Positions 30,511 through 43,149 of a stretch of DNA of 64,000 nucleotides are shown one piece after another. Numbering within the stretch: position 1 is the first letter of the stretch; the number at the start of each line of letters is the position of its first letter. Below the pieces are notes generated by a model, which was not told the DNA's origin, made no database searches, and saw only the letters and a list, made by a program, of their open reading frames with translations. The position numbers and the translations under genes were made by a program. The stretch comes from Trileptium ribeirensis (lineage: Eukaryota; Nematoda; Enoplea; Enoplida; Thoracostomopsidae), in NCBI GenBank assembly GCA_030248225.1, contig JASANE010012680.1:1-64000 (forward strand), given 5' to 3'.

Positions 30511-31739
30511 ATACTGCAAATGTGTTGAGGTACCTAGTTCAATATTTATTTTTTCTTTTGGTGGAAAATATCGATTTGATTTATCATTTTATACGGTAAC
30601 GGGGTATGTTATTTCAAATATTCTACTTGGTGAAAAATTTCTTACGGTCAATTTAATGGAAAACATATGTAGTTTTAGGAGGAAATTAATTTGGAGTATT
30701 GAGATTTGAAGCAGTTACCAGTCTAATTAATGCCTACTAATTAATAGCAGACACTACGTAGAGTAAAATCAGTCGCAATGTATTACACGTCTTCCAATGT
30801 ATAATGTTTCGCAGACCACTCTGTGACGTTTTCAAATTTTAGAGTCGGACACAAGTGTCGTACATGTTGTTGTCGGACCCGACAAATTTCCGATATATGC
30901 TAAAACTGAGCTACATTTTGTGGACGCTGTTTGATTAAAAATTATAAATTTGAAAATGGAATTCCAATATTTTCCTAAATCTTTCACTAGATAATTAGAT
31001 AGTTGCTGGATAAAAGTAGGCAACATGGAATCCTTATTTTTTCGCTTACACATCGTCCATAAATTTTAGCTAGTTGCGTTCATATCGAAGTTTAGGTACT
31101 ACAAAATCTCAAATGCAGGAAAAGTCAGGATATAAAACACTTTATCTGTACAGTGCTGAAAGGATTTGTGGTCCCTATAATCTACGGATATCCAAGAAGT
31201 TTACACTGCTTAATTCCTTACTAGCCGGTAATTATCAGCTTATATTATTTAATATTTATCCTAGGTAAGACAATTATAGACATTAAAAATGCTTGAACTT
31301 GGCGAATCAGTTGTTTCAACGAAGTAAATAATAATAGAATAGTTAAGTAAGACTTTGATAAGTTTTTGCAACCTCTGCAAACAACTACGGGCGAATACAG
31401 TCAAGTTTTATCAGTATGGTTATACTTATTTTATTTAATGCTATGAGCTGAGATTTAGAAATATAAATATTATTAACGTTGTTATTGACGTAAAACAATT
31501 GATATTATATATTGAGTTAATTTTGGCTCATAAAAACCAGACGAGCATAGTCACATGTAGTAGCTGTAGCATGGCTTACCGTGCATTCAGCGGATTTGCA
31601 TGCACGGTTATAATGAGTTCAATACGAGGGCGATAGTACGACTTTAATAAAGGACTAAAATGTACAACCGTGAATACAAATATTTGAATATACATACATC
31701 TAGCCGCCCTGCTAAAACTAACTTGTGACATAGTTGTAG
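30511..31739. other. No gene; partial MITE-related block at 31550-31640
   Basis: 31550-31640 has AGTAGCTGTAGCATGGC and TGCATGCACGGTTATAA, resembling an end of the TTATAAC MITE family. The remainder shows nothing I can support. Confidence 0.4.
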
Positions 31740-32013
31740 CGTAGTTTTATGTGCTATTTTACAAGTAGCTGTAGTACAGCTATCGTGCGTTAATTGATTT
31801 GTACGGTTCAGGCGAGTGCGTCAGCACTTGTTTGAACGAGTTAAACAACACAACCGTACGCCGAGTACAAATCACTTGACGCACGCCTGGCTGTGCTACA
31901 ACTGACTTGTAGCACAGCTAATTTAGCTAACCGTGCGTTAAGTCAATTTGATGCACGGCTTTAACTATATAAGCTGAGTTACAATATCTGTTATGCATTA
32001 TTTGTATTATAAC
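31740..32013 (-). mobile_element. TTATAAC MITE, copy B (inverted relative to copy A)
   Basis: The reverse complement of 22098-22352: CGCACGCCTGGCTGTGCTAC, TAGCTAACCGTGCGTTAAGT and TTTAACTATATAAGCTGAG match the corresponding copy A words with few differences. Confidence 0.75.
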
Positions 32014-34160
32014 AGCACAAGTTCAAGCTAATTTGGTGCAGCTAACTGTAATTAGCGGTGCTCGTTGAACTTGTAGTGGATGTTGTAAATATAATCACAT
32101 AAAAGTGTCTGATTTCGGTGAAAGTCTGATGTATACACGACTCAATTTAGAACCGAGATTAGCACGCCAATCTTATAGATATCTTATTAATATCTTATAG
32201 ATATAGTCATTTGGAGTTGCAAGTTTGAATATTTTATGCACCTTTCGGCAGTTGAAGTTGCTGGCAAGGTAAACCGGACAGGAGTTGCTTTTATTATTAC
32301 TCCAACGAGCTATAATTAGCAGAAGGAATTTGGTTTCAACTTCGTGTCTAGAGATCGTATATCGACATGTTCAGTAGGTTGGTTTATCTAAAATGACAAC
32401 CAGCTGCGCGGAGCTGTAGTAAGCAATCATGTCAATGGCACGTAGTTTCTTGCCAGTATACAAACACAAACGCAGGTTTTATGATCTAAAATGTTAAGGC
32501 TTTGATTAATGTTATGCTAAATACGAAAATATTTATAATGCCAACCAGTTTCACAGCAGTGAAGCAATCCGTCGTGTGAATGCAATGCCACGTCTTGTGA
32601 GCTATAACGGAAGCAAGTATTGATATTTCCTGATTAAAATGTTAAAAATTTCGTTAAATATCGATACTAAGAACTAAAATAGCTGTTGCATGATAAACAG
32701 TATAGTATGTTCAATTCAAGCATATATTCACGATTGGTGATTAATATTAAATCTATAAAACATGAGGCACTTAGCTCAAATTGTTTTGATTAATGATGAA
32801 TCGTCGGAAATAGACATGATTGTCCACACAGTTCTTGTAGCGTTACGAATAAAATGCCAATGTCAGCAGCAGCATTTTGTGTGACTACGGCTCTGCAAAA
32901 ACTGCGTTTGGACAATCCCTGACGTATTTCGCATTCGAAAGAGGCGATAAGCTCGGCAGTGGATCAAACAAAGCCATGTTCCGTTGACCCATATCATACT
33001 ACAAAAAAGCATCATCCGTACACCAGGCGAAAGTAATAATTAGAGCCTTACTTTTCTATATCTTACAGCATTAACGCAAATTCTGTACTCTGTTATATGC
33101 CATTGTAATAGGTTCTAAGCTGTTTGGACAATCCCCGACATATTTCGTAAACGAATGATTATGATTTCGGCGATAAGGTAAAGCCCGTTTGTCGATAGGT
33201 ATCATACTGCAATAAATCTTTCGACCGTAAACTGCACCGTGCACGTAAATAGTAAAAGAATAATAAATAGCTGAGAAAATTACCCTAAATTCAGCACCTT
33301 GTTATATATGTACAGTGAAAAGCTATTTAACCATTAATAACTGCTTCCAAAATTTTACTAGTGAAACTTGCATAGCGTAGTGAAACGGAGCGAGTCTAGT
33401 GTGGCCACTCTGTGTTCAGAGAATTAATGTTGGTACCAAATTCAGCTCACTCGGTCTTTTTAAAAAAACTAGATAGCAATAATATATCGGTAATACTTTA
33501 ATATGGTAGTAATGGTATTTTGATCACTTTAAGAACCAAAGAACCCTTTATATTCTTTTATCCGACACTTAAAACTTGTAAATCGCAGATGTTAAGAAAT
33601 TTTGTCATGTCAAGAGTGATTTTTACGTTGCAATACCCAACATTCGTTTTATCTGATGCTTGCCAAGCAAACACAATTGTTTTTACTGTATTCAGAAACC
33701 CCGAATACCTATAGATACATTCTAATAGACATAAATTTCTATTGAAATAGTGGCAAATTTTGTCATATCTTGTTCCAGCGCCGCCTCACACGGTTAACTG
33801 CACCACTCTATCCGGGGTTATAATGGGGAAACAGACGTGTTTAGCGAGTTAAACAATTCTATAACGTTATCGTTTTGCCGAATTTCTTTGTGAAAAATTT
33901 CACCTTTTTTGGACTATTTTTAAACTGTGGCTCATAATGCGAAAACGGCTGTCCTGACAAAAACGAATTTTAACAGCAAAGCTGTAGTTTGCATTCAGAG
34001 GACACTGTCGGTGGTAAGTATTATTCGAAACTATTTATTTGGTGTGAGTTATAAGCTAAAATGTTGTGTGACTCCAAATGGCCAAAATTAGAAAGTCTCC
34101 AATTCGTATCTGTTTTCTAAAATTTAGTGCAAATACTGGAACGAGTTATGCTTTGCTTAA
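32014..34160. repeat. Unassigned region with a diverged duplication at about 32895-33315
   Basis: GGACAATCCCTGACGTATTTCG near 32910 recurs as GGACAATCCCCGACATATTT near 33126, each followed by GGCGATAAG, ATCATACT and a TTATAT word, so a block of about 215 bases is duplicated. ATTGTCC-ACACAGTTCTTGT at 32818 recurs at 34868. No coding frame recognised. Confidence 0.5.
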
Positions 34161-34164
34161 AATA

Positions 34165-34350
34165 GTGTTTATTGGATGCAGAACTAATTGAATTAAAATG
34201 GCAGACTACTTCACTGCATACAAATTTATATTTTACAATTTAAAGTTTAAATTACATTTGTTTGTTGGATGCATATCTAATTGAATTAATATGGCATATA
34301 TACTACTTGATTGAATACAAATTTTAATTTTAAATTTAAATTTTATAATT
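34165..34350. repeat. About 115-bp AT-rich tandem duplication
   Basis: TTGGATGCAGAACTAATTGA and TTGGATGCATATCTAATTGA head two successive units that share ATATGGCA/AATGGCAGA and TACAAATTT. Confidence 0.65.
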
Positions 34351-35790
34351 TAAGTGCAAACCAGTTCCCTGCATGTACCCGATATGAAACAAGTTTCTGG
34401 CGCTGAATTAATTTGAACCAAACCATTTGGGGACTTGGCTAAATTGAAACGGCGGCCTCTCCAAATAATTTTGTTCGACTTGACTTGGGTGAAGCCTGGC
34501 ATTAAGTGGAATTCATAATTGCCAAACATTATCGGCGCGGCTTCTAATTTCAACCATTGCCGTAGACATAGCTTCCATGTTGTTATCACAAGATATATCC
34601 AAAACGCTGATAGTCTCGTTGTAATGGCAAATATCCTTTTGAGGCTGCTTCAGAGATTGTAGTCTTGATATTTTCCGCTACGATATATCGTACATGCTCT
34701 GTCATTGGTGTTTATATAAACAATCAATGATGCGGTTTGCTAATCTAAGAGTCTTTGTACTCCGTCACAAACCAGCTCACTTGGACAAGACACCCACACT
34801 TTTGCGCAGTAAGAAAGCACGACAGTTTGGATTTTCAAACATTTGAGGCTTGCAGCAGCCATTAAATGATTGTCCCACACAGTTCTTGTGCATCAACAAC
34901 TATACTATAGAGTATACTAGTATATTACCAAAAACTGCGGTTAGACAATCAACTAAAGGCTGTTGGATTTGGCTATGCTTCAATTACTCCAAAATCCGCC
35001 GAGCTGTCGAGAGGCGTTGAACACTTTGGATCCCCATTTACGAACATAGGTCGTTTAGCGTCGTATTGACCACTATGTTCACCACCGTCAGACCTAATGA
35101 GGAACAACAAAGTAATGCCTCGTTCGCTTCAATTTGCCGTTTTCATGATGAATACCTTTACATTTCAATGTCAGCATTGGGCGGTACTCCAGGTTTGTTA
35201 TTTCTGACATTTTAATACAAAACACTTTTTCAGTGAAGCTATGTTTCTGAGCATTTCTAACATAGGCAACCTTAGCCATCACTCCTAAGAAGAACCGGAA
35301 GGAAGACACTGCGCATGTACGTAGCGAAATCAGCATTATTTAATATTTGATCACTAACATTATAAATGGCGTTAGATAATTCGGAATATTGCTATTCAGA
35401 CTATTTTTACTAAAAATCCGACGGACGATCAGAGTATTGTTGGGAATAGAATATTCATTTAGTTTATTACTATTAGTTAGCAGACCGAGCTCGTATATAT
35501 AGCTTCTCTTCTAATTTTAGCAAGAAATATAACAGGGTTGAATTTGGGCCGGATGGAAATAAGTCGTATTAGCTATATTATTATAAGGGAGTACTGAGTA
35601 CAGATTGTAAACCATTTCGCAACCGTGCAAAATTCCAAGGGTTCCTCATTTCACAACACACATATGATGATGAAGAATGGACTGACTGTGAAATGTCGTT
35701 ATCTAGTGGCTAACAAACACCTAGTTACTATATTTTATGCAAATCTGTCATCGCCACTCTGAAACGTTTAATCAATAACATTAGCCGTTG
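34351..35790. other. No feature seen
   Basis: Short frames only (79 and 80 residues on the minus strand) without recognisable domains. Confidence 0.45.
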
Positions 35791-35794
35791 TGAG

Positions 35795-36350
35795 TGTATT
35801 GTCATCGTGCAACTGCGAAGCGATAGCAAAAATTCCATTGTGGTAATCGACTATGCCGTATATAACAGAGGTTTGTTCTGTTTTGATTGAATGATATTGT
35901 CAACAAGCTACAACTACTGTGAAGCGATGCTAAAAGCGATTGTGCGTTCATTGTGGTAATTGACTCTGCCGTATATAATAAAGGTTTGTTTTGTTTTGAT
36001 TGAATGATATTGGCAACAAAATACCACAACTGCGAAGCGATGATAGAAACGATTGTGAGCCCACTGTGGTAATCGACTATGCCGTATATAAATAATAGAG
36101 GTTTGTTTTGCTATGATTGAATAATATTTTCAACAAACTACCACGACTGTGAAGCGATGCTAAAAGCGATTGTGCGTCTATCGTGGTAATCGACTATGCC
36201 GTATCTAATACAGGTTTGTTTTGTTTTGATCGAATATTTTCAACAAACTACCACGACTGCGAAGCGATGCTAAAAACGATTGTGCGTCCATTGTGGTAAT
36301 CGACTATGCCGTATATAATAGAGGTTTGATTTGTTTTGAATGAATGCAAA
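35795..36350. repeat. About 113-bp tandem array, 5 units
   Basis: CGACTATGCCGTATATAA recurs at 35848, 35961 (variant), 36074, 36191 and 36301; units share AGGTTTGTTTTGTTTTGAT and CTGCGAAGCGATG. Confidence 0.9.
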
Positions 36351-36792
36351 TAACGTATAGTTTTATGATCCGTTCCAGCCCAGGTGACGGATTATGTTCA
36401 ATGGGTTAAACTTAGCTCAATCTGTTCAAGGGCTACTAGGCTCACGATAATGTTTAGATTTAGCCTTAAGTTTTCACATAAATGGGAGTAATGTAGCGAT
36501 TCAGCAGATATTTCACAATTTGACTCTGATATCAATGCTATTAAAGTGTATATAAAATTATACATCTATTGAAAATTTTTTTCGAAAAATTTCCGTATCA
36601 AGGGTAGCTCAAAAAATTTTTTGTCATAAATATCACCCTAATGAATATATCTTGATCCGCTTTGTCAAGCTTATTCGAATGGCACCAAAACTATCGTTAC
36701 ATCCACAAAATTAACGAAATTCTAACTAGCGAAAGATAACGGAAAATATCGAAAAGTATGAATTGGTTAGTACATGTTGCAGCACAGGGTAG
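36351..36792. other. No feature seen
   Basis: AT-rich sequence between two arrays. Confidence 0.5.
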
Positions 36793-37280
36793 GCAATTTT
36801 ATCTAAATTGCAAACTAGGCAATTTTATCTAAATTGCAAACTAGGCAATTTTATCTAAATTGCAAACTAGGCAATTTTATCTAAATTGCAAACTAGGCAA
36901 TTTTATCTAAATTGCAAACTAGGCAATTTTATCTAAATTGCAACTAGGCAATTTTATCTAAATTGCAAACTAGGCAATTTTATCTAAATTGCCAACTAGG
37001 CAATTTTATCTAAATTGCCAACTAGGCAATTTTATCTAAATTGCAAACTAGGCAATTTTATCTAAATTGCAAACTAGGCAATTTTATCTAAATTGCAAAC
37101 TAGGCAATTTTATCTAAATTGCAAACTAGGCAATTTTATCTAAATTGCAAACTAGGCAATTTTATCTAAATTGCAAACTAGGGAATTTTATCTAAATTGC
37201 AAACTAGGCAATTTTATCTAAATTGCAAACTAGGGAATTTTATCTAAATTGCAAACTAGGCAATTTTATCTAAATTCCAA
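36793..37280. repeat. 26-bp hairpin-containing minisatellite, 19 units
   Basis: The unit is GCAATTTTATCTAAATTGC plus a 7-base spacer AAACTAG. GCAATTT and AAATTGC are perfect inverted repeats around TATCT, so every unit can fold. One unit is 25 bases; a few have single changes (GGGAATTT, TGCCAACT). Confidence 0.95.
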
Positions 37281-37990
37281 ACGCAATTAATGAGTAATTT
37301 AGAAAATTTTTTTCTAAAATTGGACAGTGGGCACTGAGCTTGACGATAGGTTAATTGTCAAACATTAACATTGCACTACACAATATTCAATGATTAACTC
37401 GGAAAAAGATTTGATGTGTGTATTTCCTGACGTCAGAGACACATATTTTTGCATCTTTTTTACGTTGTAAAGTGTACGATAAAGTCACATATTTATAGAT
37501 ACATTACACGAAATACGATTCCCACTATATACAAATTTAAGCTAAACATCGATATTTTGATGGATCAATAAAATTAGCAAACTTAAATACTTAGCTATTG
37601 TTTGAAAACGCTGTATGCCATAAAAGACGCAAAATTTTGTTGGCGCATGTTGATGAAACTTCAGTTTAAGCTATCGCTAACTACGAACCTTACGCCCAGG
37701 CAGACTATAGCAGAAACAAAGCAAGACTATACAAGGTTTAAAAATACATTGCACCTTGAGCTGAACAAGGGTGCCGGTATGACCGTACCATATTTAGTGC
37801 TGCGCTACGGCCGATGTTGAGGTCTATCATTAAACATTGATGCACATTAGTTTAATAATAAACATATATGCTATTATATCCTTAAATCTAACAAGTGGTA
37901 CTCGACAGGACAAAATCCTTGCAGTTGGCTATAGGCGATTATATGTAGATAACGAAGTTAAAGTAGTATAGTGTAATTCACTTGCTATAC
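37281..37990. other. No recognised feature; short frame at 37602-37820
   Basis: A 72-residue plus-strand frame has no family I recognise and may be chance. Confidence 0.3.
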
Positions 37991-37994
37991 GGTC

Positions 37995-38250
37995 GTAAAT
38001 TAATAGATCACGACCGGCCTAGCTACTGCCCAGAAATACTGGTCAACGACTGCTGCGACTGTCAACGGAAGAAAATAGTTAACGGCCGGCCCACGGATTT
38101 GCGGCTGTTAACGACCAGAAAACTGATAACGGTGTCCCCTTGGCTGACGGCGGAAGTTGGCCGACGGCCAACGGCCAAAACAATCTTGTGCTGACTGGCC
38201 GACTGCCGGTTGTTCAATACCGTTCGGCGGACAGCTTTCACGGCCGTGAC
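37995..38250. repeat. CGGCC-rich degenerate repeat
   Basis: Dense GGCCGAC, ACGGCC and GGCCAAC words. A weaker block of similar composition lies at 56040-56240. Open frames here follow from composition. Confidence 0.45.
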
Positions 38251-38254
38251 CCAA

Positions 38255-38700
38255 TGTTATTGAATTCGAGTGGAATGAGCGAGCGAAGCGAGCGAGTGCA
38301 ACGAGAATTTTCAATTTTGGCTCTGGATGGGAGGGGGGGTTGAGGAGGTCCTGTCTGTGTGTGTCTGTCGCACCTGGATCTCGATAACGGTTGGGCGGAT
38401 TTTGATTCGGCGCATTCGAACCGCATTGGTCGATCTATGTATAGTGACGGAGCCCGATTTTAGAATTTTTTTCCCGTGGGAAAAGTTATGGGGCAAAATG
38501 ACGTCATTTTGGCCCATTTTTCGGGCACCCCCTCCAGTTTTTGCGAATTTTCTCAATAAGTAAACGAGGTATCCGCAAACTAATAGGCCTATTCCATGTA
38601 GCTTTACCAGGGCTTTCCAATGATATATAACAAGTTCCCTACTATCCAACATATTCAACTACTTCCCAATCTGGAGTCTATAAAATTATAGTTGGCACCA
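38255..38700 (+). repeat. Dispersed-element-like segment with GAGCGAGCGAAGCGAGCGAG core
   Basis: A GAGCGAGCGAAGCGAGCGAG core is followed by a G-run, TGTGTGTGTCTGTCGCACC, GGATCTCGATAACGGTTG and a T-rich GGCCCATTTTTCGGGC stretch. The abrupt composition change suggests an inserted element, but I cannot name it. Confidence 0.35.
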
Positions 38701-38709
38701 AATTTATAT

Positions 38710-39000
38710 ATGGTGAAAAGTCGTGGGAAATGCACCTAAAGGTGTGTTTTTTATTGCTTTTAGTGTCTTATATGGGGCTTGTTGGGCAAATATTTTTTAC
38801 ACTTCTGGTTCATGCTTGGCATAAAAAAATGACGTTTTCGAAATTTTCGGTGAGAAGTAGTGGGAAAAGCACCTGAATCTGTGTTTTTTATTGGTTTTAG
38901 TGTCGGATATGGGGTTTTTTGGGCCGATAAGCTCATTGCGAGCGTCAAAAATATTGTGTGGCAAATATTTTTCATACTTCTGTTTCGGGGGATTGTTCTC
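38710..39000. repeat. About 143-bp tandem duplication
   Basis: GTCGTGGGAAATGCACCT / GTAGTGGGAAAAGCACCT, TGTGTTTTTTATTG-TTTTAG and CAAATATTTTT-ACACTTCTG recur in order in two adjacent units. Confidence 0.8.
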
Positions 39001-40635
39001 ACCACTCGAATTCTGGCTCGCAAGCGAGCTTCACTAGTTCTACAATAAAACATCCTCTTTCTTGGCTGCTGTACTAACTGTAAAGCTGAATTGCAACAAC
39101 TCCTATAGCTCACGAACTTATAAACAGATATTTCTTGCTAATTTTACTAATAACTGCGTTTAAATATCGGTATACAGCGGGCAAAGCAATTATTTATACA
39201 TGTTTTTCTCCTCCAACAACAGCCAAGCAATGCCCATTTTTATATCAAAATAAGGTGTAATTTTGGTATTACACTGAAGCTTCAAGAGTCATATTATAAA
39301 TGTTCTTATACTATAAGTGATCTGAGATATTGCAGGCGTAACATCTCAACAATAACCACTTAGTGACTGAATAAAACAGCATAATAAGCCGATTTTATGC
39401 TAACATCGCGCAGGTATTGTTACTGTTGCTACAGCTCGAGCCTGACTTGGTATATTCTGTGCTTCCGATTTACGGCTTCTAGTTTCTCGACCGTTGTTTC
39501 TGCAGTCAGACTATCACTACCATGCGCGAGTTTTCATCATGAATACAAACACCTAGCAGAGCCATTCCTTATTGTGAGTAGTACTTAACTGCAAATTGTC
39601 TAGTCAGTGAATAGCTAATTTTCCGTCAAATATTGAAGCGGATCTGATCAATTTCTTAGCAATTTTGTTGTGATCAATTTCTTAGCAATTTTGTTGGTAG
39701 CAAAAATACCAACCGCATATTTAAGTTATGACGTATTTTGTGCATTTAAAAACCGATGTAAAGGAGGTGCCGCGTCAAATTAACGGCATACCTATGCTTC
39801 CACACGACTAATAGTGAATAATAATAATTAACGGTGAATAGTTATCAACTATCGACGAACCATTTTCAAGTAATGTATACTAAATGTGACCTTTTCCCAC
39901 AGGTACGCATGTACAGTAGGAAGGTTTAAATCAATTCGCAGCATCCAGTCGTAAATCGGAAAGGACAATAAAATCTGAACGGGTTCTGTCGAAACTAGTT
40001 GACTGTGACATCATTTAACGAAAGAAAATATTCCCATACTATCAGAACTATAAATGTGCGCCAGTAACATACGTGAAATTTATATCTGCACAAAATTACT
40101 CTTTTACAAAGCTACACATGATTACTCAAAAATCTGAGCTGATTTCGTCCTACGAAGCAGCGTTGTTCGAACGTCGCTTGCAAGCAGCTAAACTAAAAAC
40201 CTACATATATTTCCACCAGTTTCTACCGTTCCCTGGTCGCAGAGCAAAAATAATAAAGTCTCTACGTTGAATTATCAATGTCTACATTCTTACTTATCGA
40301 CACGAGTTAAGATAAACGATGTAACACTATATTAGAAAAATGTTGATAAGTAATCACTGGGCAACCGAATATCTCTATCGTGTAGAAAAACGTAAGGTCT
40401 GAGCTGAACAAGTGTCCGAGTGAGAAAATGTACGTCTGGGCAAGTATACCGTAATGGAACTCTGGGGTTAGAAATTGAACGAATCTCATTGTAGCTTATA
40501 TTGCTTGAGAAATATAACTGTACGTCACATATGACAATGGCAAAACGTTCTCATGCATTAACAACAGTTAATCCGGGAAGAAAATTGTGCCCCGCCGTTA
40601 TGTTGGCCTGCTACCCCGCTCCACGCGTTATTATA
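39001..40635. other. No gene; 29-bp duplication at about 39645-39700
   Basis: GATCAATTTCTTAGCAATTT occurs twice in succession near 39645 and 39672. Nothing else is supported. Confidence 0.45.
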
Positions 40636-40639
40636 CAGC

Positions 40640-41370
40640 AACACAAACAGTAACGCGTGATATAACTGTACATATAATTGTTAACCGTTTCTGAAAACTA
40701 ATAGTTGAGATACAAACTGATTATGACTCCAAATATATATTGGATTATTAAAGTAAACAACATTAACCCTGTCACGCGTGATATAACGTACATATAATTG
40801 TTAACGGTTTCTGAAAACTAATAGTTGAGATACAAACTGATTATGACTCCAAATATATATTGGATTATTAAAGTAAACAACATTAACCCTGTCACGCGTG
40901 ATATAACTGTACATATAATTGTTAACGGTTTGTGAAAACTAATAGTTGAGATACAAACTGATTATGACTCCAAATATATATTGGATTATTAAAGTAAACA
41001 ACATTAACCCTGTCACGCGTGATATAACTGTACATATAATTGTTAACGGTTTCTGAAAACTAATAGTTGAGATACAAACTGATTATGACTCCAAATATAT
41101 ATTGGATTATTAAAGTAAACAACATTAACCCTGTCACTTGTGATATAACTGTACATATAATTGTTAACGGTTTCTGAAAACTAATAGTTGAGATACAAAC
41201 TGATTATGACTCCAAATATATATTGGATTATTAAAGTAAACAACATTAACCCTGTCACTTGTGATATAACTGTACATATAATTGTTAACGGTTTCTGAAA
41301 ACTAATAGTTGAGATACAAATTGATTATGACTCCAAATATATATTGGATTATTAAAGTAAACAACATTAA
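40640..41370. repeat. 121-bp tandem array, 6 units, next to a piggyBac-type MITE
   Basis: GTCACGCGTGATATAAC recurs at 40771, 40891, 41012 and, as GTCACTTGTGATATAAC, at 41133 and 41254. Units share AACTAATAGTTGAGATAC and GACTCCAAATATATATTGG. Each unit ends ACATTAACCCTGTCAC, which resembles the MITE end TTAACCCTTTCATGC that starts at 41367. Confidence 0.95.
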
Positions 41371-41623
41371 CCCTTTCATGCGTAACGCTGCCAATTGGCA
41401 TTAGCGCATATTGCAACGTGTTGTGTGAACTAAGCATGGCGTGTTGCGTATGTTTGCACGCGAATAGTTATTCGCTCGGAACCGATCAACTGCTTCCAGA
41501 TAGATCAGTGGTTTGTGTACGCCGATCTGAAGTATGGGATCGGGGTTCTATCCGCGGAGTGGGCTTGAGTTTGTCAAGTATTATACAATACATACACAAG
41601 CTAAGGCGTTAAATGGTTTATTT
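41371..41623 (+). mobile_element. piggyBac-type MITE with tRNA-like core, diverged copy
   Basis: TTAA (41367-41370) then CCCTTTCATGCG. Shares GTGGTTTGTGTACGCC, GGGGTTCTATCCGCGGAG and GGGCTTGAGTTTGTCAAG with the complement of the 13837-14101 copy. The right end GGCGTTAAATGGTTTA is a decayed form of GGCATGAAAGGGTTAA. The B-box-like GGTTCTATCC lies near 41544. Confidence 0.65.
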
Positions 41624-43145
41624 GCTAAAGATCTATCGCTCCTGATACCTATTCATTCAAACAGCTATCAGTTTTGAATACTTTCAGGTGTTTTGACATT
41701 AATCAAAGCACGGTCATGCAAAATTTTGACGTCATTATTAACTACGCATAGCAACATTTATTCGGGAACAAAACTTGAGACCAGGGAGTAGAGGTGAGAA
41801 CGAGCCTTAATTTTGAGGTTAGGCGCGATTCGGGTCGTTTACCAAATTTCGATGATAGGCTCGACTCGGTTCGTTTTAGTCAAATGAAATCTTGGCTCAG
41901 CTTCTTTGCCGAACAAATAGGCATACGCTTGGCTCGGCTTCCACAGAGCTCGTTAACAAATTCAGAAACTAGTCCCATTTAAACTTATCTTAGGGAACAC
42001 ATGCAGATTAATCGGCTCGAAGCTGCAAAGTTGGTCACACAAGATAAGCGCTCAAGTCATAAATATTCCAATGCAATTATTATACACAGCAGCTTCTACT
42101 TGGCTAATGCTGAAATGATAACATTTGATATGCACATGCGGCTACTTTAAACGACTGAACTGACTACATACTATGTATTTTTACGCATTTTCCCGATTTA
42201 GGGATGCATATGCTCTCCTGATAAAGCTATAGCTTAAATAAACGTCAGCCGCTCATCAGATATGACCAAATGAAAATAAGTGGGGAAGTGAAGCGCACGC
42301 CATGTCCTTTTCCATGTAGCAGGTATTTGTATTAGCTAGAGCTTAGGTCTTTACATGACTTTTTAGACTTTTACACTAAGCTAAGATCTAAGCAAATAGA
42401 CAGCCGACTCCCCCAAACGACCACTAAGATGTTCCCACTAACTCATTTTTAAATTTTTACTAAATTTGAACATGAGTAGGGTATAAGTCGGTAGTCCAAG
42501 AACATGGATGATGGGGAATCTTGGTAGTAAATGAATATGGGTTTGGGCAGTCATGTTTATGACCCACTTGGTGGGTCATAAACTTGGGAAGGTAACGGCG
42601 CAAACGATAGCGACGTACCGCGAACGAAAACAACGAAAATCTGAAGGGTGTCACACTATACAGAGTCGACAATCATCGACCGGTGATGATATGCGTTGCA
42701 TGCAAGATGATACTCATATGGGAGAAGGTGGCATTATTCCCCTGACGCGTGGGCACCACTCCTTGGGAGCGTCACCCATTCTATTTAGAAGGTACACTGA
42801 TGTTCCCCGCTGAGGCTCCGTTCCTCCCCTGCCCAAGGTGCGCGGAAACTTTTGGCAAAAACAGGCAAAAATTTGGGGATTGTAGGCTAACATTGGAGAA
42901 AATTGGCAGTTGGGGGAAAATTGGCAAGTATCGGGGAAATTGGCAACAAGTAAGAAACGCGATCTTTAATATCCTTTACCAGGGGATCACTCAGATTACT
43001 AAATAAGTTCAACGAAATCTTTCGATCGCTGCGATGTTTAACTCACTTTAGGGGTTATTTATTATCCGTATACGGCTCACAGCCAATGTCTGAAACAGAA
43101 GAATTTCATCTTAATACGAACACCAATCTATATACCCATCCTTAG
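41624..43145. repeat. Dispersed repeats: GAGCC-rich (41795-41975), TTAGGC-word family (42330-42440), AT/GC family (42740-42960)
   Basis: 41795-41975 begins GAGAACGAGCC, as at 20490. 42330-42440 has CTTAGGTC, CACTAAGCTAAG and a CCCCC block. 42740-42960 has GGGAGCGTC, CAAGGTGCGCGGAAA and GGCAAAAA words matching 63840-64000 in the same order. No gene. Confidence 0.45.
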
Positions 43146-43149
43146 GTTA

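Noticed and set aside
36793..37280. CRISPR-like array of palindromic repeats and short spacers
   Set aside because: The 7-base spacers are identical, units are only 26 bp, and the surroundings are eukaryotic transposons; it is a minisatellite.
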